Positions 29,759 through 38,655 of a stretch of 64,000 nucleotides of DNA are shown here, piece by piece (the first letter of the stretch is position 1; every line of letters starts with the position of its first letter). The notes below the pieces were generated by a model. That model did no database searches. It had not been told where the DNA came from and saw nothing but the letters and a program-made list of their open reading frames with translations. The stretch comes from Paenibacillus sp. DCT19. Lineage in GTDB: Bacteria; Bacillota; Bacilli; Paenibacillales; Paenibacillaceae. The position numbers and the translations under genes are program-made. The stretch covers positions 3,979,501 through 4,043,500 of the forward strand of contig NZ_CP029639.1 in NCBI RefSeq assembly GCF_003268635.1. Direction: 5' to 3'.

Positions 29759-30211
29759 CTAGGAAACCTGTAATCCGGCAGCAATGAATTTTTTGCCAAA
29801 GTCACGGCAAGTATCCTTCTCCTGCTCCAGCGGACTATATTCGATTTTAAGCATCTCTGGATATACTTCCGCCCCACGCTCCTGCAACTTCTCTGCCGCC
29901 AGATCAACCGCTCCGCAGTACTGCTCATAGGAAGTATCACCACTACCAAATACTGCGGCTCTTTTCCCGGTCAGATCCAACTCATCCAGCTCTTCATAAA
30001 AATCTAGAAACTCATCCGGTAGCTCGCCGTCTCCCCAGGTATACACTCCAATTAGAAATCCATCATAATCCAGCACATCCGCTGCATTACAATCCGTTAC
30101 AGACTTCAGATCCGCCTCATGACCGCTCTGTTTGATTCCTTCCACAATCAATTCAGCAATTTCTTCCGTATTTCCTGTCATACTTGCATAAGCCACTAAC
30201 AATTTAGCCAT
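29759..30211 (-). CDS. Flavodoxin
   Basis: A 150-residue FMN electron carrier that replaces ferredoxin under iron shortage. The FMN phosphate loop 'SMTGNTEE' is at residues 10-17, the isoalloxazine-contact loop is 'YTWGDGELPDEF' and the second loop is 'GSGDTSYEQYCGAVD'. The start has GAGGGAA upstream. It is the first gene of the flavodoxin-unknown-nitroreductase operon with a perfect Fur box 79 bp before the ATG. The likely electron donor in this window is the ferredoxin/flavodoxin reductase at 49386-50407. Confidence 0.94.
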   Translation of the reverse strand: MAKLLVAYASMTGNTEEIAELIVEGIKQSGHEADLKSVTDCNAADVLDYDGFLIGVYTWGDGELPDEFLDFYEELDELDLTGKRAAVFGSGDTSYEQYCGAVDLAAEKLQERGAEVYPEMLKIEYSPLEQEKDTCRDFGKKFIAAGLQVS

Positions 30212-30289
30212 CTATTATTCCCTCACTTTATATAATCATGGATATTCGATTCACGAATGAAGTAACATTTGAATTATCAAAATCATATG

Positions 30290-30304
30290 TGATAATGATT
30301 ATCA
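30290..30304 (-). promoter_or_regulatory. Fur box upstream of flavodoxin
   Basis: TGATAATGATTATCA is a perfect 7-1-7 repeat, 79 bp from the flavodoxin start; GTGATAATGATTATCATTG extends the match. The divergent methyltransferase starts 215 bp away and is a less likely target. Confidence 0.85.
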
Positions 30305-30518
30305 TTGTCAAATTAAATTTTCCAATGTAATCAATTTTAGTATACGGAGCTACCTCAAAAACAACACTAAAATGTATATCGTTATAGAACTTTACATTAT
30401 GACATGGAGCAACATATCTTGCGGGTTCGTTTTCTTATAGGTCTTGCGCCCCCTAACTGGCGTATATGTCTATTTTTGTTGTACAATAGTATCCAAATGA
30501 CTTTTGAAGGATGGATAA

Positions 30519-31388
30519 ATGAATATGTACGTAGCTAATCAATGGAAGGATTATGAAGTAATTGATACTGGAGGCGGCGAGAAGCTGGAGCGTTGGGGCG
30601 ATGTCATTTTGCGCAGACCCGATCCACAGATTATCTGGCCACTTAAACAAGAAACGAATGAATGGCGTCAGGTGCACGGTCATTATCACCGTAGTTCTTC
30701 TGGTGGCGGCAGCTGGGATATGAAACAGCCGATTCCAGAACGCTGGACAATCGGTTATGAGAACCTCAAGTTTCACATTAAACCAACTAGCTTTAAGCAT
30801 ACGGGTCTGTTCCCTGAACAAGCCGCTAACTGGAGCTGGATGATGGATAAAATTAAGAACGCAGGTCGTCCAATATCCGTACTGAACCTGTTTGCATACA
30901 CAGGTGGAGCAACCGTTGCTGCTGCCTATGCAGGCGCTTCTGTTGTACATGTGGATGCAGCTAAAGGCATGGTACAATGGGCAAAAGAAAATGTGCAGTT
31001 ATCTGGGCTGGCAGATCGTCCTGTTCGCTTCATTACAGATGATGTATTCAAATTCGTACAACGGGAAGAACGTCGTGGTAACCGTTACGATGCGATTATT
31101 ATGGATCCTCCTTCCTATGGTCGTGGACCCAATGGAGAGACTTGGAAGCTGGAACAGAACCTGTATCCGTTCCTTAAGTCCTGCATGAATATTTTGTCGG
31201 ATAATCCGTTGTTCTTGCTCATTAACTCATATACAACAGGTATCTCTCCAACGGTATTGCGTAACATGCTTACGATGACGATGTCCGCTCAATATGGAGG
31301 CAACATTACCGCAGGCGAGATCGGTTTGCCGATTACACGTAGTGGTCTTGACCTGCCTTGCGGCATCTTGGGCCGCTGGGAATCCTGA
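30519..31388 (+). CDS. Class I SAM-dependent methyltransferase (RlmI/RlmK-like)
   Basis: A 289-residue methyltransferase of the type that modifies rRNA cytosines. The SAM motif I is 'VLNLFAYTGGATVAAA', followed by 'VVHVDAAKGMVQWA' (acidic ribose contact) and the catalytic 'IIMDPPSYGRG' (DPPSY as in RlmI/RlmK). The N-terminal ~100 residues form the small beta domain ('WGDVILRRPDPQIIWPL'). No PUA domain is present, so it is a shorter relative. It is followed after 2 nt by an RluA-type synthase, pointing to a shared RNA-modification operon. Confidence 0.88.
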   Translation: MNMYVANQWKDYEVIDTGGGEKLERWGDVILRRPDPQIIWPLKQETNEWRQVHGHYHRSSSGGGSWDMKQPIPERWTIGYENLKFHIKPTSFKHTGLFPEQAANWSWMMDKIKNAGRPISVLNLFAYTGGATVAAAYAGASVVHVDAAKGMVQWAKENVQLSGLADRPVRFITDDVFKFVQREERRGNRYDAIIMDPPSYGRGPNGETWKLEQNLYPFLKSCMNILSDNPLFLLINSYTTGISPTVLRNMLTMTMSAQYGGNITAGEIGLPITRSGLDLPCGILGRWES

Positions 31389-31390
31389 TT

Positions 31391-32115
31391 ATGTCTGATC
31401 ATTCACACAGTACGGTAGATATCCCTATTTTGTTTGAGGATAATCACTTGCTCGGTATTGTTAAACCCGTGAACGTCCCAACTCAGGAGGATGCTTCTGG
31501 AGATCCGGATCTACTTACACTGCTTAAGCAGGATCTGAAGGAACGCTACAATAAACCGGGCAATGTGTATCTCGGTCTCGTTCATCGGCTCGATCGACCT
31601 GTCGGTGGGGCGATGATCTTTGCCAAAACATCCAAAGCAGCTTCTCGTTTGTCTGAGACTGTTCGGGACGAGATTTCCGCAAAATATATACAGCTGTTGT
31701 ACATGGCAAGCCACCAGCTCAGCGTGGTACGCTGAAGCATACGTTGCTGAAGGATGCCCGTACAAATACGGTTACCGTTGTACCCCCAGGTACACGTGGC
31801 GGTAAAGATGCGATATTAGACTACCAAGTGCTCGGCCAGAATGACCGGTACAGTCTTGTGCATGTTGAACTACATACTGGCAGATCCCATCAGATTCGGG
31901 TACAGATGCAAGCCATCCATTGCCCTCTGTTCGGAGATCAGAAGTACGGCGCAGGAGTGAATAAACCAGGCCAGCAGATCGCCCTCTGGTCTACTATTGC
32001 AGGATTTCCCCATCCGGTGACCAAAGAAGAGATTACGCTAAAATCGCTTCCTCCGCGGGAATTCCCTTGGGCTGAGTGGCCAATTCAAGTGTATGAGCAG
32101 GCTTTTCAGAATTAG
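31391..32115 (+). CDS. RluA family pseudouridine synthase (frameshifted)
   Basis: Pseudouridine synthase acting on rRNA or tRNA uridines, about 240 residues. The catalytic motif 'GLVHRLDRPVGGAMIFAKTS' holds the invariant Asp of HRLDR; the C-terminal part has 'HVELHTGRSHQIRVQMQ' and 'PLFGDQKYG'. The frame breaks at the TATATA repeat 31685-31690: the first frame reads 'AKYI' then loses the family, and the other frame supplies 'AVVHGKPPAQRGTLKHTLL'. Either one missing base or an extra TA pair explains it. No S4 domain is present. Coupled to the methyltransferase gene upstream. Confidence 0.8.
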
Positions 32116-32121
32116 TGCAAT

Positions 32122-32160
32122 AACCGTGTATCCCGCTTAGACATGGGTACACGGTTTTAT
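32122..32160 (+). terminator. Terminator after the RluA gene
   Basis: AACCGTGTA..CCC pairs with GGG..TACACGGTT and TTTTATT follows. Confidence 0.75.
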
Positions 32161-32187
32161 TCTATTGTGAAAGGAAACTTCATTCTT

Positions 32188-32502
32188 ATGACACCATTCA
32201 CACAAAATGTCGTCTCCATCATCTCTTCTATTCCCGAAGGCAAAGTCATGACCTATGGACAGATTGCCGCTCATGCGGGGAGTCCACGAGCAGCAAGACA
32301 GGTTGTACGTATCCTGCACTCCATGAGCCGGAAAGAGCGTCTTCCTTGGCACCGAGTCGTGAATGCCAAAGGTGAAATTGCAATTCCAGATGAACATTCA
32401 CGGCTAATCCAGGAAACCGAACTGATCAGTGAAGGTGTAGAATTCAAGCTAGATGGAACCATTAATCTTGAATTATTTGGTTACCAACCTGAGCTTGAAT
32501 AG
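32188..32502 (+). CDS. Alkyltransferase-like protein (ATL, MGMT family)
   Basis: A 104-residue homolog of the C-terminal domain of O6-alkylguanine-DNA alkyltransferase. The active-site PCHRV is replaced by PWHRV (Trp54), the substitution that defines alkyltransferase-like proteins such as E. coli YbaZ and yeast Atl1. These bind O6-alkylguanine and flag it for nucleotide excision repair instead of transferring the alkyl group. The DNA-binding helix 'TYGQIAAHAGSPRAARQV' with its Arg finger is intact. The ATG at 32188 is preferred; a frame from 32143 exists but overlaps the preceding terminator. Confidence 0.88.
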   Translation: MTPFTQNVVSIISSIPEGKVMTYGQIAAHAGSPRAARQVVRILHSMSRKERLPWHRVVNAKGEIAIPDEHSRLIQETELISEGVEFKLDGTINLELFGYQPELE

Positions 32503-32505
32503 CAA

Positions 32506-32550
32506 AACAGAGCCCGGACAGATTGATCTGTCCAGGCTCTGTTTTTTTCG
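32506..32550. terminator. Bidirectional terminator of ATL and DHA2 genes
   Basis: A long stem ACAGAGCC-GGACAGAT / ATCTGTCC-GGCTCTGT is followed by T7 on the plus strand, between convergent genes. Confidence 0.88.
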
Positions 32551-32575
32551 TTTATTTTACATGAAGCATTAATCC

Positions 32576-34084
32576 TTACGCTGTTGCGTTGACTTCTGCA
32601 GATTCTTGAGGCGTCGGTTCGACAGCCGGTTTTGTTTTGCGAATAAAGAACGCCATTAGCATCGCCACAACCGTCATACCAGTCGCTACCGTGAAGGCAT
32701 AGTTAACACCATAGATCGTTGCGTCAGCTGTCGCACGCAGCATTGCTGCTTGGTCATTTGGGTTAATCTGCCCTTGAGCAAGTGTATCTGCCAAGTGAGA
32801 TTTCAGCTTACTACTCATAATAGTGACAAGGATTGCCGTACCGATTGCACCTGCCACGGTACGCAGTGTGTTAGACATTGCCGTACCATGTGCGTTGAGA
32901 CGCTGAGGGAGCTGGTTCAGACCAGCAGTCTGAATTGGCATCATTAGCATGGACATCCCGAACATACGAGCTGTGTAGATAAACATCATATAGCCATATG
33001 TTGTATCAATCGCTAAACGGCTAAGTCCCCAGGTTGTAACAGCTGTAATCGCTAGACCCGCAACGGACAACCATCGCGCCCCTACTTTATCGAAGATCCG
33101 ACCTGTAATCGGGGACATAATTCCCATTAGAATTGCACCTGGCATCATAAGAAGCCCTGATTCAATCGGTGAGAACCCACGAATGTTTTGCAAGAAAATA
33201 GGTAGCAGGATCATACCTGCAAACATAGCCATCGTTACAAGCATGTTAATAATCGTTGTTAGAGTATACATGTTGTATTTGAAAATGCGGAACTCCAGAA
33301 GCGGATGATCTGTTGTCAATTGACGAATAACGAATAGAACCAGAGAAAGTGCACCTACAATCAGACAACTGATAACAATTGCGCTGCCCCATCCATCTGT
33401 ACCTGCATCACTGAAACCATACAGCAAGCTACCAAATCCGAGTGTGGATAGGATAACGCCTGGATAATCCAATTTCGGTTTAGATTGACGTGTTACATTT
33501 TTGACAAATGCGATACCGATCCCTGTTGCAATAATAGAAAATGGCAGAATGATGTAAAACAATAATCTCCAAGAATAGTGCTCAACCACGTAACCTGACA
33601 ATGTTGGTCCAATCGCTGGAGCCAAAATCATTGCAATCCCCATTGTACCCATAGCTTGACCACGTTTCTCAATAGGGAAGATTGTCAGGAAGACAACGGT
33701 CATCAGTGGCATTAGAATACCTGCACCTGCTGCTTGAATGACACGACCGACCATAAGGATCGCAAAGGTAGGACTAATCCCACAGACTAATGTTCCTAAT
33801 GTAAAAAGCATCATAGCAGTGATAAAAATCTGACGTGTAGAAAACTTGGCAATAAGATATGCCGTAACGGGGATCAGTACCCCATTGACAAGCATATATC
33901 CAGTTGTAAGCCATTGGGCCTTATTCGCGTTAATCGCGAGGTCTTCCATGATCTTAGGAAGAGCTACGTTCATCAGTGTTTGATTCAAGAAGGCTACAAA
34001 AGCACCGATTAACAACGCGGCAACGATTGGCCCTTTCTTGATGTTGTCCATCCCCATGGATGGCGCTGTAGCGGTTGTACTCAT
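32576..34084 (-). CDS. DHA2 family multidrug MFS exporter (EmrB/QacA type)
   Basis: A 502-residue, 14-helix drug:proton antiporter. Motif A is seen in 'KFSTRQIFITAMMLFTLG', the antiporter motif C in 'GIAMILAPAIGPTLSGYVVE' and the family start in 'FVAFLNQTLMNVALPKIMED'. The substrate range is unknown. Its ATG overlaps the TGA of the upstream MarR gene (ATGA), so the two are translationally coupled and the exporter is probably controlled by that repressor through the palindrome at 34556. Confidence 0.9.
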   Translation of the reverse strand: MSTTATAPSMGMDNIKKGPIVAALLIGAFVAFLNQTLMNVALPKIMEDLAINANKAQWLTTGYMLVNGVLIPVTAYLIAKFSTRQIFITAMMLFTLGTLVCGISPTFAILMVGRVIQAAGAGILMPLMTVVFLTIFPIEKRGQAMGTMGIAMILAPAIGPTLSGYVVEHYSWRLLFYIILPFSIIATGIGIAFVKNVTRQSKPKLDYPGVILSTLGFGSLLYGFSDAGTDGWGSAIVISCLIVGALSLVLFVIRQLTTDHPLLEFRIFKYNMYTLTTIINMLVTMAMFAGMILLPIFLQNIRGFSPIESGLLMMPGAILMGIMSPITGRIFDKVGARWLSVAGLAITAVTTWGLSRLAIDTTYGYMMFIYTARMFGMSMLMMPIQTAGLNQLPQRLNAHGTAMSNTLRTVAGAIGTAILVTIMSSKLKSHLADTLAQGQINPNDQAAMLRATADATIYGVNYAFTVATGMTVVAMLMAFFIRKTKPAVEPTPQESAEVNATA

Positions 34085-34527
34085 TGATTGTTCATCTCTC
34101 TTCCTTCTAACTTTTCAATCATTTGGGTATGGATTCTTAGCAGATGATCAAGATCTTCCTTCGGAATATCCAGAATAGGCGATACTCTTTCCATCCATAA
34201 GTGATGTGTCTCCTGCTGCGCCTTCTCCCCTTTATCCGTAATCTGCAACATAACGGATCGGCGGTCAGCATGCGAACGAGTCCGGATGATGTATTCACCT
34301 TTCACGAGACGCTCTATAACTGCACTCATAGAGCTGCTTCCCATATGGCAAAGTTCTGCCACTTCGTTAACTCCGATTGAAGGTCGCTCCTTCAGAATGG
34401 ATAACACCATAAACTGAATAGAGGTCAACTCGATCTGCTTGTTTTCATTCCAGAATGCTCGAAAGAGCATTTGATTCACCTGTCGGAACGAATTAATAAT
34501 ATAGAATACTTCATACGTATCAGTCAT
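34081..34527 (-). CDS. MarR family regulator of the adjacent exporter
   Basis: A 148-residue winged-helix repressor with the MarR core 'IGVNEVAELCHMGSSSMSAV' (recognition helix) and the wing 'TRSHADRRSVMLQITDKG'. It is first in a two-gene operon with the DHA2 exporter and should respond to a drug or lipophilic ligand. A perfect 9-2-9 palindrome lies 29 bp upstream of its start, fitting autorepression. SD GGGTGAAAC precedes the ATG. Confidence 0.9.
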   Translation of the reverse strand: MTDTYEVFYIINSFRQVNQMLFRAFWNENKQIELTSIQFMVLSILKERPSIGVNEVAELCHMGSSSMSAVIERLVKGEYIIRTRSHADRRSVMLQITDKGEKAQQETHHLWMERVSPILDIPKEDLDHLLRIHTQMIEKLEGREMNNQ

Positions 34528-34555
34528 TGTTTCACCCGTTTACTTTTGGAATATA

Positions 34556-34575
34556 ATATTTCGTACACGAAATAT
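34556..34575 (-). promoter_or_regulatory. MarR operator palindrome
   Basis: ATATTTCGT-AC-ACGAAATAT is a perfect 9-2-9 inverted repeat immediately upstream of the MarR-exporter operon, with the 20-bp size usual for MarR sites. Confidence 0.72.
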
Positions 34576-34873
34576 CAGGGGAACAATTACTTATTATAAC
34601 AAAAATATTTACATAGTCAACTCTTTACATATGATTTTTAAAATAATATTAGAACATATCATATTTGATATATAAATTATATAAGCAAGCCCAGTAGGAG
34701 CTAATCAGTTTGATTGTAGCTTTTCCTTGAACGATGAGTTTATGCAGCCATAGTCTCGAACTGTAAGGTTGTTCTTGTCATCATAATCGCCAAAAACCTC
34801 TATTCCACTTGAGGTGAAATAGAGGTTTGATAAATTCGAGAGTAAGATTGAGTTAAGTTACGATTTTACACGT
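34576..34873. other. AT-rich intergenic region
   Basis: No gene is seen. The first 110 bp are very A+T-rich and presumably carry the promoter of the MarR operon; the CoA-disulfide reductase terminator lies at 34794-34828. Confidence 0.5.
34794..34828 (-). terminator. Terminator of the CoA-disulfide reductase gene
   Basis: Stem AAACCTCTATT/AATAGAGGTTT encloses a small inner CAC/GTG pair, and the minus strand runs into a T5 tract. Confidence 0.8.
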
Positions 34874-37415
34874 TTAGATAAACAAATTATGATTCGCCTG
34901 ATCTGCTTGTCCGAGATAATAACCAACACCACCAATGACAGCCTGATCAATTAATTCCTCACGCTGTATGCCCATCAGATCCATCGACATCTGGCAAGCC
35001 ACGATCTCTACCCCTTGTGCGATAGCAGACTGCATAAGTTGCTCCAGCGAAGCGACATTATTTTTTTTCATCAAACCTCGTATCATCTTCGGCCCTGCAC
35101 CAAACATATTCATCTTGGAAAGTCCTAGCTTGAGACTGTTGCTTGGCAACATCATATCAAACATACGAGCCATACCTGTTTTAACAGGTGCTTGTAACCT
35201 CTCTTGCTTACGTATGATATTTAAGCCCCAGAAGGTGAAAAACATCGTTACTTTCCGTCCGCTTGCTGCCGCCCATTGGCAATAATAAACGAGGCAATGG
35301 CCTTATCGAGTTCACCGCTGAATACTACCATCGTACTGGCTTTATCAAGTTGTTGTGAATGGCTTGTGACAGGTGTATTATTCTTGGCCAAAACTGCTTC
35401 AATCACCCCGCCCTTGTCCCTCTCCAGCTTAAGGACGTCAGATCCGGACATCGTAGCCCATGCCTTCACATCCTCATAGAATCCTGGATCGGAAGCTTTC
35501 ACTCGAAGTGTTTGCCCGTCTGCCAACTGGTCCATTTTTTGTTTCACCTCAATCAAAGGCCCTGGGCAACTCAAACCACATACATTCAATTCGTTATCGA
35601 TGCGAAGTTCATCTGATGAATTTACAGATGATCCTTGCTTTGTTTCGTCATCCATCAGAATTCTCCCTTGCGTTTCCTGTACTTTATTCATTTCATTACC
35701 GTTAGTTCCATTATTGTTGTTACTTCCGTGATCCCCATCGCCGCTTCCACTTAAGACGGTTGCAGGTTTAAATTGCACCTGATGATAGGTTTTGTACCCC
35801 CCGCTTAAGTTTTTCACCTTATAGCCATGCTGACGCAGAATTTGTGTGGCGGTATAACCACGAAGGCCAACCTGGCAATAAACCCAAATTTCTTTGGAAG
35901 CATCCAGCTCATCGAGCCGTTGACGCAGCTCATCCACCGGAATGGACAATGAACCTGGAATACTCGCGTTACGGTGTTCAAGGTCACTCCTCACGTCTAG
36001 TAATATAGACTCCGCAGGATTGCGCTCTGAGAGTCGATCATACGTGAATGAGTCTACTCGGCCCTCGATCATGTTTTCAGCAGCATACCCAACCATGTTT
36101 ACCGGATCTTTCGCAGAAGAGTATGGAGGTGCATAGCTCAATTCAAGTTCCGTCAGATCTCTTACATTTCCTCCGAAGTGAATCGCCACCGCAATATCAT
36201 CAATTCGTTTGTCCACCCCCTCATAACCAACAGCTTGTGCACCTAGAATTTTCCCATCTGGAGCAAAGAGCAATTTTAATGTGACAGCACTGGAGCCTGG
36301 ATAATAGGAAGCATGGGACGCGGGATGTACAATCACACTGCGATAGTCCTTCTGCATTCGTTTGAGCGTTTTCTCATTGCTTCCGGTAGATGCCCCCGTC
36401 AACCCAAATACTTTGATGATCGACGTTCCCTGAGTCCCTTTGTACGTAGTTGACAGACCAGCGATTTGATCCGCTACAATGCGTCCCTGTTTGTTCGCAG
36501 GACCCGCAAGCGGAATCGCTGTCTGCGTCCCATGAATGTAATCCTTTACTTCAATGGCATCACCGACCGCATAGATATGAGAGACACTGCTTTCCATCCT
36601 TTCATTGACGAGTATATGTCCACGCGAACCTAGAGCCACGCCACTGTTCTGCAAGAATGAAGTGTCTGGTGTAACGCCAATCGCCAGAATGACTAGATCA
36701 GCAGATAATACAGAACCATCCCACAGTTCTACGCCGATACCTTGATCCAACGTAAGGAAGCCTTGAACGCGTTGCGAAAATATAAGTTTTACTCCATTTT
36801 GCTCCATCTCTTGAGCTAGCGCAGCAGCAAGTTCAGGGTCAAACGGTGTTAACAGTTGATCATTGCCTTCTATCAAAGTTACATCGAGTCCAGCTTGCTT
36901 CAAATTCTCAGCCATCTCTACACCTATAAATCCTCCACCAATAACAATTGAACTTTGGTTGTTATGAGAACTTATTTGTTCTTTGATTCGATCAATATCC
37001 GGAATGTTCCGCACGGTATAAATTAACGGGTTCTCTTTACCAGGCAGATCAGGCACAAGCGGACGTGCGCCAGGTGACAAAATCAAGTCATCGTAGCTTT
37101 CCTCGTATAGACCACGTTCAGCACTACGTACGTGCACAGTGCGTTTAGTTGAATCAACAGCTATAACCTCACTTTTGGTGCGAACATCGATGTTGAATCG
37201 TTCCTCCATACCTTTCGGAGTCTGTACGAGTAGTCGTGCGCGCTCTTCAATTGTACCTCCAATGTAATAAGGCAAGCCGCAGTTAGCAAATGAAATATAA
37301 GGTCCCTTTTCAAACATAATGATCTCGGCATGTTCGTCCAGGCGCCGGAGGCGTGCAGCAGCAGATGCACCCCAGCGACACCTCCCACGATTAACACTTT
37401 TTTACGTTTATTCAT
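34874..37415 (-). CDS. CoA-disulfide reductase-rhodanese-TusA-DsrE fusion (two frameshifts)
   Basis: A multidomain persulfide/thiol enzyme of about 847 residues after repairing two one-base losses at 37370-37373 (CCCC) and 35272-35274 (CCC). Domains in order: FAD/NAD(P)H CoA-disulfide reductase (~1-445) with active cysteine in 'FANCGLPYYIGG'; rhodanese (~460-550) with 'WVYCQVGLRGY'; TusA-like (~610-680) with 'CGLSCPGPL'; DsrE-like (~695-847), which begins 'TMVVFSGELDKAIASFIIAN' and runs on in the next frame as 'MFFTFWGLN'. All three catalytic cysteines are present. Such fusions reduce CoA persulfides and pass sulfane sulfur (family knowledge). The start at 37415 overlaps the ArsR stop, so the two genes form one operon. 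Confidence 0.83.
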
Positions 37416-37725
37416 CTTCGCATTCATCCTTCTCGAATAAAATCATGATCAACTGCTCTACACGTGCATCAGCAAGTACGTAATTCACTTCAAGACCATT
37501 TCGCTCGGTAGCAACAATTCCTGCACTGCGAAGCTTCTGCAAATGCTGTGACACCGTCGATTGCGGAAGATCCAAACACTCCTGCATATATGAAACGTTA
37601 CATTTCTTTTTGCGCATCAAACCTCGAACGATACATAAACGCACCGGGTGAGACAGCGCCTTAAGAAACTCAGCTGGTTCGTCAAACTGTTTTAATTGAT
37701 TCCGATCAAAAGCAGGAAACTCCAA
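37408..37725 (-). CDS. ArsR family regulator of the sulfur operon
   Basis: A 105-residue ArsR/SmtB winged-helix repressor with the recognition helix 'LDLPQSTVSQHLQKLRSAGI'. Four cysteines occur (in 'RLCIV', 'KKKCNV', 'MQEC' and 'KDEC'), more than in a metal-independent member; a pair could form a disulfide or polysulfide bridge, as in the persulfide sensors BigR/SqrR (inference). It overlaps the CoA-disulfide reductase start and is followed by it, so it probably controls sulfide or persulfide stress. A palindrome is just upstream. Confidence 0.88.
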   Translation of the reverse strand: MEFPAFDRNQLKQFDEPAEFLKALSHPVRLCIVRGLMRKKKCNVSYMQECLDLPQSTVSQHLQKLRSAGIVATERNGLEVNYVLADARVEQLIMILFEKDECEDE

Positions 37726-37750
37726 AATAAGCCCTCCTAAAACGTTATAA

Positions 37751-37762
37751 CGTAATATTACG
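37751..37762 (-). promoter_or_regulatory. ArsR operator candidate
   Basis: CGTAATATTACG is a perfect 12-bp palindrome 26 bp upstream of the ArsR start, flanked by related TAACGT and CGATAT half-sites; the A+T-rich imperfect repeat is typical of ArsR-family operators. Confidence 0.55.
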
Positions 37763-37860
37763 ATATATTGATTTTAAAGTCAATTTTATTTTCTAAAAGT
37801 CTTCTAACATGAATTCAAATGTTGTGCTGTTGATACGATTCTAATAAATTCAGGCTCAAA

Positions 37861-37898
37861 AAACAGACTCCCGGCTAATAAAAACCAGAAGTCTGTTC
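37861..37898 (-). terminator. Terminator of the second MarR gene
   Basis: AACAGACT..GG pairs with CC..AGTCTGTT, with T6 following on the minus strand. Confidence 0.75.
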
Positions 37899-37973
37899 AG
37901 TAATTCTTTTTTGTTTTCTAAATCACCAAATATGATACTACCTAAGCCACCCTTATAAATACATTAACTTAGT

Positions 37974-38418
37974 TTAACCTGAACTCGTTAAGGCTGGCTG
38001 TTGAACGTTGGTTTTGGGTGTTGTCATTTTGCCAAGGAGGTATACCAGTAGTTGTTGATTGTGCATCGAAATATTACTAAGCACTGAATTCATGAAGTCA
38101 TTGCGAATAGCAATGCCTCGCTCTGTCTCCTTCCGTCCTTTATCCGATAGAGAAACCCAGACGATCCGTCTGTCCTGATTATCTCGATCTCTACGGATCA
38201 AATCATTCTTCTCCATGCGATCAAGCAACATCGTTACCGCCGCAGGCGTTGTCGCCAAAAAAGGAATCAAATCAGATGGCTTCATTCTCTGGTGATCCTC
38301 AAGAACCTCCAGTACAGCCAACTGAGCTTCAGTTAGGGGGGGCTAATTCTTGATCCATATGCAATTTATAGTCCTTCGTTAACCTTGACCAGCATTTAGC
38401 AAAATCGGAATTATACAT
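37974..38418 (-). CDS. MarR family regulator (frameshifted)
   Basis: A winged-helix regulator of about 147 residues. The visible C-terminal frame holds the recognition helix 'TTPAAVTMLLDRMEKNDLI' and the wing 'RDRDNQDRRIVWVSLSDKG'. The N-terminus (MYNSDFAKCW...) lies in another frame and stops at 'ELAPPN'. Removing one base from the G7 run at 38336-38342 joins them as APLTEAQLAVLEVLEDH and makes the length a multiple of three. The ATG at 38418 follows GAGAGGAG by nine bases. This is the only site here where the run looks too long. Target unknown; no exporter adjoins it. Confidence 0.78.
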
Positions 38419-38585
38419 GTTATATCGCTCCTCTCTGCATCCGGTTATCACTTCACCTGCTTAAGTTTTCGCCCTCGAAAGCTGCATTCCTGCTGGGTTT
38501 TTGCAATTTCCTAGCGATCGACCGCAATCGACGAAGGTTGTTAAACTTCGCATGAAAGCTCTCTTGTAATCCGCCTCATAGCTAC

Positions 38586-38636
38586 AAAAAAAGACTCCTC
38601 ACATGACAGCATTAACTGTACTGTGAAGAGTCTTTC
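38586..38636 (-). terminator. Terminator of parC
   Basis: AAAGACTC..TCACA pairs with TGTGA..GAGTCTTT and T7 follows on the minus strand, 20 bp after the parC stop. Confidence 0.85.
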
Positions 38637-38655
38637 ATTAGGAACATTTTGCAAT

